Assembly (NCBI GenBank): GCA_014529385.2
Contig: CM043950.1
Span: 76,301,435 to 76,365,434, forward strand
DNA: 64,000 nt
DNA from: Adiantum capillus-veneris
Taxonomy: Eukaryota > Streptophyta > Polypodiopsida > Polypodiales > Pteridaceae
Direction: 5' to 3'
In this document: in pieces, positions 31,554 to 41,216 of the stretch
How the letters are laid out: each line of letters starts with the position of its first letter
Numbering within the stretch: position 1 is the first letter of the stretch
Notes under the pieces: model-generated
Told to the model about the DNA's origin: nothing
Seen by the model: only the letters and a program-made list of their open reading frames with translations
Databases searched by the model: none
Made by a program: the position numbers and the translations under genes

Positions 31554-31563
31554 GCTTATATAG
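31554..31563 (-). promoter_or_regulatory. TATA box of the F LTR
   Basis: Minus strand CTATATAAGC, about 15 bp from the end of the CCAAT-bearing repeat array and about 520 bp from the LTR start. Confidence 0.65.
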
Positions 31564-31577
31564 AAAATGGTGGGTGG

Positions 31578-31800
31578 AATTCTCTTCTCAATTCCTATTG
31601 GACCCCAAATTCTCTTCTCAATTCTTATTGGACCCCAATTCTCTTCTCAATTCCTATTGGACCCCAAATTCTCTTCTCAAATGCTATTGGACCCTATTTC
31701 TCTTCTCAAATGCTATTGGACCCCAATTCTCCTCTCAATTGCTATTGGACCCCATTACTCTTCTCAAATGCTATTGGACCCCAATTTTCTTCTTAGTTCT
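31578..31800 (-). promoter_or_regulatory. 29-30-bp tandem array with CCAAT boxes upstream of TATA
   Basis: Seven units plus a partial one. Plus-strand unit TTCTCTTCTCAA followed by (A/T)T(G/C)CTATTGGACCCCAA. On the element strand each unit reads TGGGGTCCAATAG, so a CCAAT box recurs every 29-30 bp immediately upstream of the TATA box. A role as a promoter or enhancer array is inferred. The open frames across it are by-products of the repeat. Confidence 0.85.
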
Positions 31801-32086
31801 TATCTCTTAACTTTACCTTTCAATTAAGTTAGTCCCTTTTTTTCCTAGTTCTCGATCTAGATCAGCTCCCACGCGGATCTTCACGAAGAAGTATAAAAAT
31901 AATCTTAATCTTTTTGGAAAAATATAGGGACGATGTAATTTCTTATCCAAAATATCCTTATCTTTTTCATTATGGGGTAAAGTCTCGTTGTCTGCATGAC
32001 TTCTTTGTCGGTCTTGCCTTATCTAAATTATTTTTTAGGCTGAAAAAAGTTCTGAATGGCTCTAGGGTTTAGGGAGGGACCTTACA

Positions 32087-32781
32087 AACTCCCCAACAAA
32101 AAGAAAGAGTTGTCCTCAGCTCGAGACATGGTTTAGAGAGTAGACAAACTCCATCTTTGGTCAACTTATGAGATTGAAGATGGTCAGTAACTTTAGGGTA
32201 TTTAAAAATTAAAGGACAATGAAGCTGGTATGGACCTTAAATAATACGTTTCTCTTCTCCTTATTTTTTTAATAGCGCTGACTCAAAAGTCTTAATTATA
32301 AAGAAGTCTTAATTACTCGGGGTTACTTTAATTACTGAGTATGATCTTACTCAACAAGGTATTTTTCCTTTGGTGTGACTGGATTGTGTTTCTCTTGTTA
32401 GGTCTAAAGAACATTTCTTCACCTTGCTCTCTATCTAGCCTTAATACGCTTACCATTCTTACCTAAACTTTAACCTTTTTCCATTTTGAGCGTTGACTCA
32501 TTTCCCTATTGATATCATCCAACTAATACCATGTTCTTGACAGTTAAAGGATTTCATACTGATTTTTCAATTAATCTTGCAATATCTCCTCCCTTGTGTA
32601 CCCAATTTATTTCCTCCATCCTTGTTTCTCTTTTGTCTATATCTTACTACCTCATCTTTCACTTGGTAATCAGATATTCAATGTATCATAACAATTAGAC
32701 TTATAAAATACCATAGACGATTTGAATCTCAAAATAATTGACTGACTAGAGATGCTTGAATTCCATAAATATGACGATTGA
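32087..32781 (-). other. F interval between integrase and LTR, no gene
   Basis: Degraded 3' internal sequence. On the minus strand GAGGACAACTCTTTC, then GTTGGGGAGTT lies directly before the LTR start and is the best polypurine-tract candidate. A similar GAGGACAACTTTTTT tract recurs at about 33876-33905. Confidence 0.5.
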
Positions 32782-33870
32782 TTACTTCTGCATAAAAATT
32801 TCATTAAAAGTGTCATCGATATCTTGAAGAATAATTATAAGTTGTTCCGAAGAACCAACCAAACATATGATCAAGGGTCTAGACAAAAAGGGAGATATTG
32901 AGTTGATTCCAAAAGGTCCATAATATCTAAATGAAAGCTTACGAAATTTTCCTAGCTTTAAGGAGCTGTGTTTGGGTTTGACTCTGAGGAAAACTTGGTC
33001 GTCTTTGCTAAAGATTCTAGCGGAATGGTGAAGATCAGCGTAGCTCTTCTGCCTATCACTAGCTCTCTTCAAGTTGTCTCTAATGACTAGAAGTGGATGA
33101 TCCATCTCTTCCAGGATAGACTTAGCGGCAGGAACATAAAGAGTTGGGTCGGCTAATTGAAGAGGGCTAAACATTCCTGACCATCCAAGGCTTTAAAGGG
33201 TGACATTCCAAGGCTGCGATGGTGAGAAGAGTTATAAGCAAACTCAACTAGGGGAAGAAACTTGATCCATTGCTGGAGCTGTTGGTTGCAGTATGCTCGA
33301 AGCATATCTTCAATGACTTGATTCACTCGCTCAGTTTGACCATCAATCTCAGGATGATATGCTGAGTTGAGATTCAGTTGGGTACCTAGAGATCGAACAT
33401 GGCTTGCCAAAACTTAGAAGTAAATTTGGCATCCCGATCACTGATAATTCTTGTAGGGATTCTTTGTAATCTTACTACCTCTTTGACAAATACTTGGGCT
33501 ATGTCGATGGCGGTGGCTATCTGCTTGACTCGAATTAGATGAGCCACCTTACAGAGTTTATCTACTAAGACAAAAATAGAATCATAGTTTCCAATTATCT
33601 TTGGAAGACTTGTAACAAAGTCCATAGACATTCCCACTTCATCTGAGGAATATGTAGGGGCTGAGGCTTTCCAGGTAGTAAAGAAGACCATCAGCTAAGG
33701 TATAGTCAGTTAAGTGTTGCCTCGCGTTCTGAGCTTGAATCACTTGCAGAAGAGGTCTAAAGTAGGGGTCTACCTGAATTTCTTGTTGAACTTCCTCGGG
33801 TAAAGAAGAGCTAAGGAGTGAATTAGTCAGGGTGACTGTTGGTCAAGAGGTCTTTGAGTCTATTGAAGGC
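32782..33870 (-). pseudogene. Integrase remnant of element F
   Basis: 33870-33691: linker after RNase H (SLPEEVQQEIQVDPYFRPLL, TLADGLLYYLESL); the HHCC finger expected next is missing. 33691-33386: core with GMSMDFVTSLPKI (first Asp) and RIISDRDAKFTSKFWQAMF (second Asp). 33410-33153: AYHPEIDGQTERVNQVIEDM (Glu). 33174-32782: C-terminal region (DDQVFLRVKPKHSSLKLGKF, SFRYYGPFGI). All three catalytic acids are visible, but two frameshifts and the missing finger make it dead. No chromodomain recognised. Confidence 0.82.
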
Positions 33871-34711
33871 ACCATCTCTCCCAAAAAAAAAAAAAAAGTT
33901 GTCCTCAACTCGAATAAAATACGTAATCAACGAAGCTTCTTGGATACGTCTTGCAACTTAACTTCTTGTTAACGATTTCAACTTGACTTCTCTCTTACAC
34001 TTCTTCATCCCCAAAAATCTTGCTAATATAATATTGGAGTCATGGAAAATATTTCTTAATAAACCATCTTCTTGAATAAGTCATCGTGTTTGTGGCTTCT
34101 TCGATATGCTACTTCTTCTTTATAAGCTATTGGTAATCTCTTCTTTGTCAGCACTTGTTGTCCTCTTATTTTTGCAATCTTCACTCTCTTGTAACTTAGT
34201 CATTTTCTTATCTGATAGCATCTTGGCAAGAAGACTTGGTTCTTCCTGTATGCATCTCTCACTTGCAGAGTGCATATGAGGTTGTTAAAAGACAGTTCTT
34301 AGATCGATACAAAGATCTCCTCTTCCCTCAACCAAATTCTTGTGTCGGCTAGACGATATGGAAGACATGGTGACATCTCACAAGAGTGACTCTCTAGGGT
34401 AGAGACCATTTCCGCAACAATACCCAACTTGCTATGGTTACAGAAGCTCTGGGACTTGGCCCTCAATACTACTGCGTCAAAAGAACACGAGATCCTGGGT
34501 TCTCCGCAAGGTTGTTCTTGCTTGTGCAGTTTATCCCCCATTCTAATATTTGTCTCGATACCATATGGAGTCTTCCTCTTAGAGGTCCTTTTCTTTTCTC
34601 GGCTCATACCCGCGAAATTGTTCCAACATAGCGAGCCTTCACTCTAGCATCGCAATTTCCATCCTCTCATAGATAATCCGTTGAATTTCTTCTGGCAGAT
34701 CCGAAGCCATC
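33871..34711 (-). pseudogene. gag start and deleted interior of element F
   Basis: A minus-strand ATG at 34711 opens MASDLPEEIQRIIYERMEIA, then a stop, then RLAMLEQFRGYEPRKEKD, which is gag-like by position and helical/basic character. The remainder up to 33871 is frameshifted and carries no protease or reverse transcriptase, so several kb of pol are deleted. Confidence 0.5.
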
Positions 34712-34863
34712 TTGAAAATTTTTGAATAATTTATTGGAACATCAAGCCTTCATTTGGAAATATAATTGAAATTTGGGTGCTAGACTGAGTTGTTCTTCTC
34801 TCATGCATTAATCTTAAATCCAAAATTCTAGATTCTAAGGTCCAAAATTCAAAATTAGGCTCT

Positions 34864-35222
34864 GATTGATTATGAGAAGCGGATAGAATCATTGAATGAA
34901 GGGATGTACCCCCTTGGGGTAGCATTCGAGATAGGTTGGAGTCTTGTCTGAGTTTCGGTCCCAAGTGGGAGGGATACTTGCAAATAGATCTATATCATTC
35001 CCTGGAACGGTGTGGAGGACTGAGGGAGGTAAGTAGGGTCGAGCCCTCACAAGTGGTATCAGAGCGTACCCCCTTGGGTTGGCATTCGAGGTAGACCGGA
35101 GTCCTATCTGAGTGTCGGTCCCAAGTGGGAGGGATACCTGTAGATAGATCTATGTCATTCCCTGGAACGGTCTGGAGGACTGAAGGAGGTGAGTAGAGTC
35201 GAGTCTGGGTATGGCCCTCACA
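34864..35222 (+). repeat. Right arm of the F terminal inverted repeat (U5-PBS-U5)
   Basis: Inverted match to 28205-28574. It joins the F leader at GCTCTGAT|TGATTATGAG: the leader side reads ATCAGAGCC on the element strand, the 3' part of the primer-binding site, with a few bases of shared sequence at the join. The inner copy lacks about 12 bp near its end compared with the left arm. Confidence 0.9.
35054..35065 (+). other. Initiator-Met primer-binding site (right, outward-facing)
   Basis: Plus strand TGGTATCAGAGC two bases after CCCTCACA. It faces the right outer end of F, opposite to the coding strand of F. Confidence 0.9.
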
Positions 35223-35227
35223 AGGTT

Positions 35228-35617
35228 ATTGCTTTCCATTGCTAGTTGGAACTAATCATATCTTGAATACAAATATCCCATAGATTATATTGCCCTTCCT
35301 ACAAATGCTTCTCCAAATTCATCCACAACTGGCCATGTGCCGACAATCTTTATTATAATTTTTTTAATTGGTTGTATATCTTGGATGAAGTGCAAGGCTC
35401 CATTTTTTATTGGTACAGTGAACTATATGTTTGAATATGGAGTGCAAGATGACTCCAAGATTCCTACTTTAATCTTTTCATTGAGAAAATCAATCAAGTT
35501 TAGCAGGTGAGCCTTTAGAACTCGAATTGGCCACAAGTTACAAGGTGCATGAGGTATAGTGAAAATTACCATAGGTGCAACAATGCTTGGATCGACACAT
35601 CCAATCTCACTTGGCAT
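35228..35617 (-). pseudogene. Reverse transcriptase entry of element B
   Basis: Frame with PSIVAPMVIFTIPHAPCNLW and FLNEKIKVGILESSCTPYSN, clearly matching 4569-4210 of copy A. The frame then breaks and the gene is cut at 35227 by element F. Confidence 0.8.
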
Positions 35618-35801
35618 AAATTAAAAAGCCTTACCATGCCTGAGAGCATCTCCTTAGAGAAATTATTATCACAATAGGTGTTAAAAACTCACCACATCCA
35701 GTTGGAAGCTCTTTCAAAGATTCTTGTGTAAACTTGTGCCCAATTTTTCTTGGATCCCTAAGGCTTGGCTGCAAAGAATCTTGCTCTATCTTCTCCTAGC
35801 A

Positions 35802-36005
35802 TTATAAAGGTAGAGGTAAGGCCATTGGTTTAACCTTATTTTCCATGGTCTTGTACTTTGTCTCGACACGCTCTTCAAATGCTTGATGGTTTTCTTCCTC
35901 ATCTAAATAATCCTCGATCACCTTATACATATACACAATACAAACTTCAAAAATCTGCAGCCTCTCCTGGTCACTAGATATCCTTCTAGATTCAAGCTCA
36001 CCCAT
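35802..36005 (-). pseudogene. Acidic linker of element B
   Basis: Frame with YKVIEDYLDEEENHQAFEER between protease and reverse transcriptase, equivalent to the acidic linker of copy A. No domain. Confidence 0.45.
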
Positions 36006-36289
36006 TGTATCTACACATGAAATCTGTTAAAGAACACGTATAATGTATGCACTATCCTCTAGAAACTCGATATTCTTAAAGCATGTTTATACATTATGTA
36101 CATCTTTTCGGTACCTACTCTTCATTTATTTAAGCTTTGTGAAGCATAGTGATCCACTCCCTATTAACCCAAGAAAACTTGCAAAGAAAAAATATCATGC
36201 ATAGTTGGATCAGGCGAGAGAATGTTATCCTTTGTACCACTGCACTCTTTCTTTACAATGGTACTTGGCCAAAACTCCTCACTTTCTTG

Positions 36290-36960
36290 TGATCTTTAAG
36301 CTTCCTGGTTGCCTTCGGAAGAGAATTCTCATGCAAGCTATCATGGTTTCTTTAGTTTTTTACACACACACTGAGGAATTGGACAACTTTGTTACCATAT
36401 TGTTATCCTTGCATTGGTTCATCCGTCATCCATCACCTTTTTCTCCATCTGGATTCATGTGATGAATGGTTGCCCTAAGATGGCGGGTTTAACATCTCCT
36501 ACACAAGGAAATTTTTCTCATTCTTTACATCTTCTATAGTCACTTGGACATTAGGGCAAGCTCCACATAGATTCCCTCAGGACTTGTTTTCAGATCTTAT
36601 CATCCATCCATGATCTATGTGAATTGGCCACTTCCCCTTCATGTGGAGAATTTTGGACATGATGTTGATTTCAAAGTCACGATCAATAAAGGCTACAAAG
36701 GGCTCATCTAAATCCCCCACCTTAACCAAGGTTTTTGTGGTGGCTCTTGCCCAATGGCTCCTTGCATAACGACTTTTGTGCTTTTGGTGGAATGGTAGCA
36801 TCATGCCATGCTTTCATCAGGGTCATTGATCGATCATTGTTGTATACCTATATTCCTTATACCTTTGAAGTATCCCCTTCTCCCAATGCTTATCTTTTCC
36901 TCCTAATTACGTCTATGATTTCTTCATGGAACTCTCGTTTTGCAATCCCAAGAACATAAC
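36290..36960 (-). pseudogene. Protease region of element B
   Basis: Contains TKTLVKVGDLDEPFVAFIDR followed by DFEINIMSK and GKWPIHIDHGWMI. The active-site block of copy A (IDHGSEIN) reads IDRDFEIN here, so both His-Gly and Ser are changed and activity is lost. Downstream pieces in other frames still match copy A. Confidence 0.7.
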
Positions 36961-36984
36961 CCAGTGTAATTCTACTATTCAAAA

Positions 36985-38507
36985 TTATATTTCTAATACT
37001 TTCTTCACAAATAGTAGCCTATATATCTGATTGCATCTTATATACAGGAATCTTTGCTTTGCTCTCTGTCTGCTTCTTCTCAGGTGATGTATCCTCCATG
37101 GGTATTTTTGGTGATGGAACTTGTTGCGGTGAAGCTTCCCTAGGAGGAATAGTATCTCTTCTTCCTCCACTTTGGATAGCCCTTTTTTAGGTTCATTCAT
37201 CTCTATTTTCTTGTTTGCACTTTTCTTCTACGATAGCTCCATGAGTTTGGGATTTTGCAATGTATGTGTGAACTGACAAAGCATCCATTCGATCATTCCA
37301 CCCTATTGTTTCATGAATACAATATCTAGCTTTATGTAGTATATATGTACTAGTTACCTTTCCCTTTACAGCACTAGCCTAGCTTGTGACCATGTATTCA
37401 ACTAGCATCCCCATTCCACCTTTTCCAAAGTTGGTCCCTAAAAACATTCTTGTTCTTGTGAGATGAATTTTTTCATACTAAAAAATACAAGGTTTTTAAT
37501 CAAAGCATCCTTAAAGTTGTTACAATCTCTTCTGATATGATCAGTGTTGTCGCACCATATGCACCTATTAAAAAACACTTACTTGTTTGAAGCTCTCTGT
37601 CTTGATTGTTTCCCCAACCCCTTTTCTAGCCTTGCCAATTTCTCGGATACCCTTTACCAATTCATCTAGTGTGGATTCTCATATTTTTGGAGTTGAAGTG
37701 ATTGGCTTTGATGGTCTTTTTTTGTGACAGAGAGATAAGTACCATTAGAAACAACCATTTGTCTCATCGACATTGTCTCTTGGCAAGTAGCAAGACTACA
37801 TCCTTGATTTCTTTCCATTTTGTCTTCAATCCTTGTTTTGTACTCATATCCTCCAAGAGTAGTTCAAGATTCTCTTGAACTTCCAAACCTATAACTTGCA
37901 TGAACAATTTTGTCTTTTCCCTATCCAAGGTATGTCTTTTTGTTACTGATGATTGTGCATAGCAACGTTCAAACTCCCTTAATAATCAGTGATGGAAGTA
38001 CCTTCCTGTGGATTTGCAACCCACTCTAGGATGTCCTTTTTGTAACCTTCTCATCATCCTCTATGAAGTAATCATCCTTAAAAGCCACGTTGAAAGCTTC
38101 CCAATATTTTCCATGCTTAACCCTTATGGTCTTCACACGATCTCAAATCTCTGACACCACAACAAGCTCACAACTTCTCATCATCTCAATTCATAATACC
38201 CTGTTTAACCCCATATCCTTCACATAGTGACGGAGATACTTTGTGATATTCTTCCAATCAAACTGATCAACCTTGCTGACAACTAAGTGAAGTGCCTTTG
38301 TGGTTGAGACTTCTCTCCTTTTTTCATATTTTCTTGTTGCATGAACATAGCTTGTTTTTGTTGCATGAACACAGAAAAATCTTGAAACATTTCCATTGTC
38401 CCATCATCAAATTGCATACCTTGATAGCCATGTTGCTCTGCCATGGTTGAAGCCTTGAAACGCCTTTGTGAACCCTCACCCTTGCTTTTTTGCATTGGGG
38501 TCACCAT
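36985..38507 (-). pseudogene. gag of element B with one CCHC zinc knuckle
   Basis: 38507-38283 opens MVTPMQKSKGEGSQRRFKAS and includes a Gln/Met-rich stretch (FMQQKQAMFMQQENMKKGEK). Frameshifted pieces follow with a capsid-like pattern (QFDWKNITKYLRHYVKDMGL, HGKYWEAFNVAF, DDEKVTKRTS). A clean knuckle CIWCDNTDHIRRDC (CX2CX4HX4C) lies at 37522-37563. 37200-36985 corresponds to the basic gag-protease junction of copy A. Confidence 0.75.
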
Positions 38508-39790
38508 AAGAATTTCAAAAACTGGGCGTTCTTGCCAGGGAAAGCACGAGGCCTTTGTGTGTGAGATTTTGCAAGGAATTATAGGTTACTTTGACACTTT
38601 TTGCGACTTGAAAATTGAAGGTAAAATCTTTGAGTGCAATCACAAGAGCTTAGCTCTCTTGCACACAAATATATACAAAACCCCTCACTCAAAACAGGAC
38701 AAAAATGAAAACGTCAAACCTCATTTTATACCTAATCATGGGTAGGATAAAAGGGGTTAATGATGCATTAATAGTAGCCAATTGTTTTTGCCCAAACATT
38801 CTACAAATTGTCCTCTAGAATTATAGTTTAGTACTCACAATGATATATATATTCTACCTAGAAAGTGGGACGAGTTGTGTATATGAATCTTCTTGGTTCC
38901 TAGCTCAAAAACAGAACAATCTCAACTCTTAGAGAAAGAACAATTTTCCATAATTGTTATGGCTCATAAGAACCACTGAAAATTGTAGGAAGTGGGTTAA
39001 GATAGGTAAGCAAGATAAAAGGCTTCTAAGTACTAAGCACGAAGAAAAACAAAGATTGGAAGAGAAACAAAGAATAAGAAGGTTGAGCTTGGAATAAGGA
39101 ATGTGGCACACCTTTTATCATCTAAATTTTTCAATCTTGATTCCGATGATGAAGGAGTAAGAAGAGATTCTCTTTTTACATGCTTATTTAATTTTTAGCA
39201 ATAACATTTTGTTGATAATAGATAATTACATAGAGTATATGAGAGATTACAAGGCTAATTGTGAGGGCAAGAGTAGTATGTGATGATGGTAATACAAGCT
39301 TGTCTTGATAGAGTGGAAGACCTTGGTTTGAGACTCGTTGGAGAGGTGGAGGAGCTTGGCTCATGAGAGCTTGGCTTGGTAGTGTGGAGGGACTTGGCTA
39401 ATGAGAGCTTGGCTTGATAGGTAGAGAATGTTGGCTCCTGAGAGATTGGCTTGTTGGAGTGTTTATCGTTTTGAAGGATTTAACCTAGCTATACGTAAGA
39501 GTTGTAAAGAAATAGACAGTCTTGACAAATTGTGAAAACAAGTCAGAGATGCCAATGAAGAAAGTGAGCTAAGCAGACGAGTAAACCAGACTAGTGATGG
39601 GAGAGGAGTCTCTCTTCCACCAATAGAGGAATTTGAGGTTGGATCTCAAATGAATCTAGAAGTGGAATTGTATTGGGGAGACAAAAGGATCTATATAGTC
39701 TACGGATAGTCAACCCCATTCTCTAAGAACACTACCTTCCTATATTGGAGAGTACGAGGCCAAGTTAAAGTATCAACTCCCAAAGTCTGA
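38508..39790 (-). other. Leader and LTR-like DNA upstream of element B gag
   Basis: No gene. 38725-38910 is a diverged direct match to 24790-24960. TATA-like ACTATATAGATCC lies on the minus strand near 39690-39702. A 47-49-bp minisatellite occupies 39330-39470. Together this fits the 5' LTR of element B, but termini and primer-binding site were not resolved. Confidence 0.5.
39330..39470. repeat. 47-49-bp minisatellite, three units
   Basis: Units share AGCTTGGCTCATGAGAGCTTGGCTTG. A related array of about four units is at 47460-47640, suggesting two LTRs of one family. Confidence 0.7.
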
Positions 39791-39807
39791 ATCTCGTTCT
39801 CAATCAA

Positions 39808-40800
39808 GCGTACAAAGGCTGAAGCAAAGACCTTGCAGACTCACACAACGACAAGGTGGATCCCAAAGAAGTTTCTTCAGCATACGATTGCTTGCGGGCA
39901 CTTGCTGATGCAACTGGTCCAAACGACCAAGAAAGAGTTGCTTCAAGGACTAGTGAGTGGGTGTCGACGAATGGAAAGCAGTGGAAAGACATCAACAGAG
40001 ACATCACCACAGAGATGGTGAAGGAATCATGGCCACTTGTGTGTGACTTCTGTATCCGCAAGGGAAGATGGAAGCTGGATAAGTGTGTTGTGCGAGCCAT
40101 ACGCATGCATGCCAAAGCTATATATCTTGCCTGCACAGGGAGTACACTAAACCACACAGACTTTCCCTTGTGGTTTACAAAGATGCGATACGTCCAATTT
40201 GTTTGGAATGAGCCAGTGGACTTCAGCAACAGAGCCCCCAATAAGAGTGTACTGGATATCCGAAGTGAGACAGTCACAATATCACGAGAGGAGCTTAGAT
40301 ATGCATTATCTGGCTCCGCTATGCAAACACATGACACGGTGGAGGAATTGCAAACATAGCTTTGTACTTCCACACAGACGACGGGGGAAGGGGTTGCAGC
40401 AATAACAAAGAGTTAAAGAGAGATATCAAGATGCTCAGTCATGAACTCCGTGAAATGAAGGAATGGGTTCAATAGCAATCGATCATGACAATGATCGAGC
40501 ATCTTAACACATTGCCTCCACCTCCAGGTCACACTGAGGATGCAGTTGGCCATTGCCCGGTTTGCGGCACTTTTTCCATAGTTGGAGTGGACACTATAGA
40601 ATAGCTTGTGGCCACATGTATCATTTTCCATGTCTCATGCAAAACATGGTAAATAAAAAAGAATGCCACATTTGCAAGGCTCCGATTGATGAGTTTATGT
40701 ATTCCATATTCAAAATGGAGAAAGACTATCAACGCTTATTGGAAGAAACTGCAAGGGAGAGAGACTCTATTTTGGATAGTTTGAATTTATCATTGTAATT
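39808..40800 (+). pseudogene. Unrecognised gene remnant: novel N-domain, coiled coil, RING-like finger
   Basis: Three consecutive blocks in three frames. Block 1 (39823-40359) is a 178-residue open frame (KVDPKEVSSAYDCLRALADA, SWPLVCDFCIRKGRWKLDKC, LWFTKMRYVQFVWNEPVDFS); I recognise no domain. Block 2 (40398-40601) is a coiled coil (NKELKRDIKMLSHELREMKE), one TAG, then CPVCGTF. Block 3 (to 40798) continues CGHMYHFPCLMQNMVNKKEC and HICKAPIDEF and a charged helix. CPVC + CGHMYHFPC + CHIC gives a RING-type cross-brace pattern split by a frameshift near 40602. RING domains often act as ubiquitin ligases. It lies 420 bp from, and convergent with, the hAT remnant, so it may be transposon cargo or a decayed host gene. 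Confidence 0.6.
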
Positions 40801-41216
40801 TGTAAACATCTTAGCCTGGAGTGGGTTGCAGTGACTCTTATGACCCTTGTATATATCTCCCTTTCATTGAACATTGGAGCCTTGTAAAACTTACCATGAC
40901 TTTTTGAATGTTGGTAAATTGATCCATGAGGTCTCTTAGTCTTCCTTGGTGAATAAAGTAATGTTATAAATTCAGAGTGTGTAAAGTTTTCCATTGGAAC
41001 TACAAACAAAATTTATGATACTTTTTAATTTTGACAGTGATAATGCTCAGACTACCGTCTTAAATGGAAATAAAATAAAAGTTGTAGTATGTCACTTGGT
41101 CCATGGGCCACAAGCCACCAAAAAAAGGGTTGGCATTACATTCAATTGTTCTGTACCTCAATGAATTGTTAACCTACAATGTTATTTGTGTTTACATCGT
41201 TGCTCCGCAATATGCT

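Larger units (their letters stand above)
28376..32086 (-). repeat. Single 3.7-kb LTR of element F
   Basis: On the minus strand it begins TGTAAGGTCCCTCCC at 32086, directly after a G-rich tract (GTTGGGGAGTT), and ends GTATGGCCTTCACA at 28376, just before the primer-binding site. The ends form an imperfect inverted pair (TGTAAGGTCC / GGCCTTCACA). It contains the 29-bp array, a TATA box at 31554-31563 and the 160-bp array. 28580-30170 shows no gene. Having a polypurine tract on one side and a primer-binding site on the other means it served as both 3' and 5' LTR, or a rearrangement joined them. Confidence 0.65.
28205..35222 (-). mobile_element. Element F: 7.0-kb Ty3 element with inverted U5 ends
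   Basis: It begins TGTGAGGG and ends CCCTCACA, flanked by perfect 5-bp copies AGGTT (28200-28204 and 35223-35227). Removing it and one AGGTT restores the B reverse transcriptase in register with copy A. The termini are inverted copies (28205-28574 and 34864-35222), not direct LTRs. Inside on the minus strand: partial primer-binding site and leader, gag start (34711), integrase (33691-32782), polypurine-like tract, then one 3.7-kb LTR (32086-28376) followed by a primer-binding site. The expected 5' LTR is missing. Confidence 0.88.
27236..38507 (-). mobile_element. Element B: second DHGS-type Ty3 copy, split by element F and a MITE-like insert
   Basis: Minus-strand order: gag (38507 to about 37200), protease (about 36960-36290), linker (36005-35802), reverse transcriptase entry (35617-35228), [element F], reverse transcriptase palm (28204-27893), [MITE-like insert], thumb (27442-27236). 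RNase H and integrase are missing; homology to copy A ends at about 27236. Related to element A throughout but heavily decayed. Confidence 0.8.

Noticed and set aside
31527-31827. Overlapping plus-strand frames with repeated SYWTPN/IGPQ peptides
   Set aside because: By-products of the 29-30-bp promoter array of element F.
28205-35222. DNA transposon with long terminal inverted repeats
   Set aside because: The arms contain LTR U5 and a primer-binding site, ends are TG...CA, the duplication is 5 bp, and the interior is Ty3 gag and integrase.
39804-40373. 189-codon minus-strand frame
   Set aside because: Antisense to the plus-strand gene remnant, which continues into a coiled coil and RING-like finger; the minus frame shows no motif.
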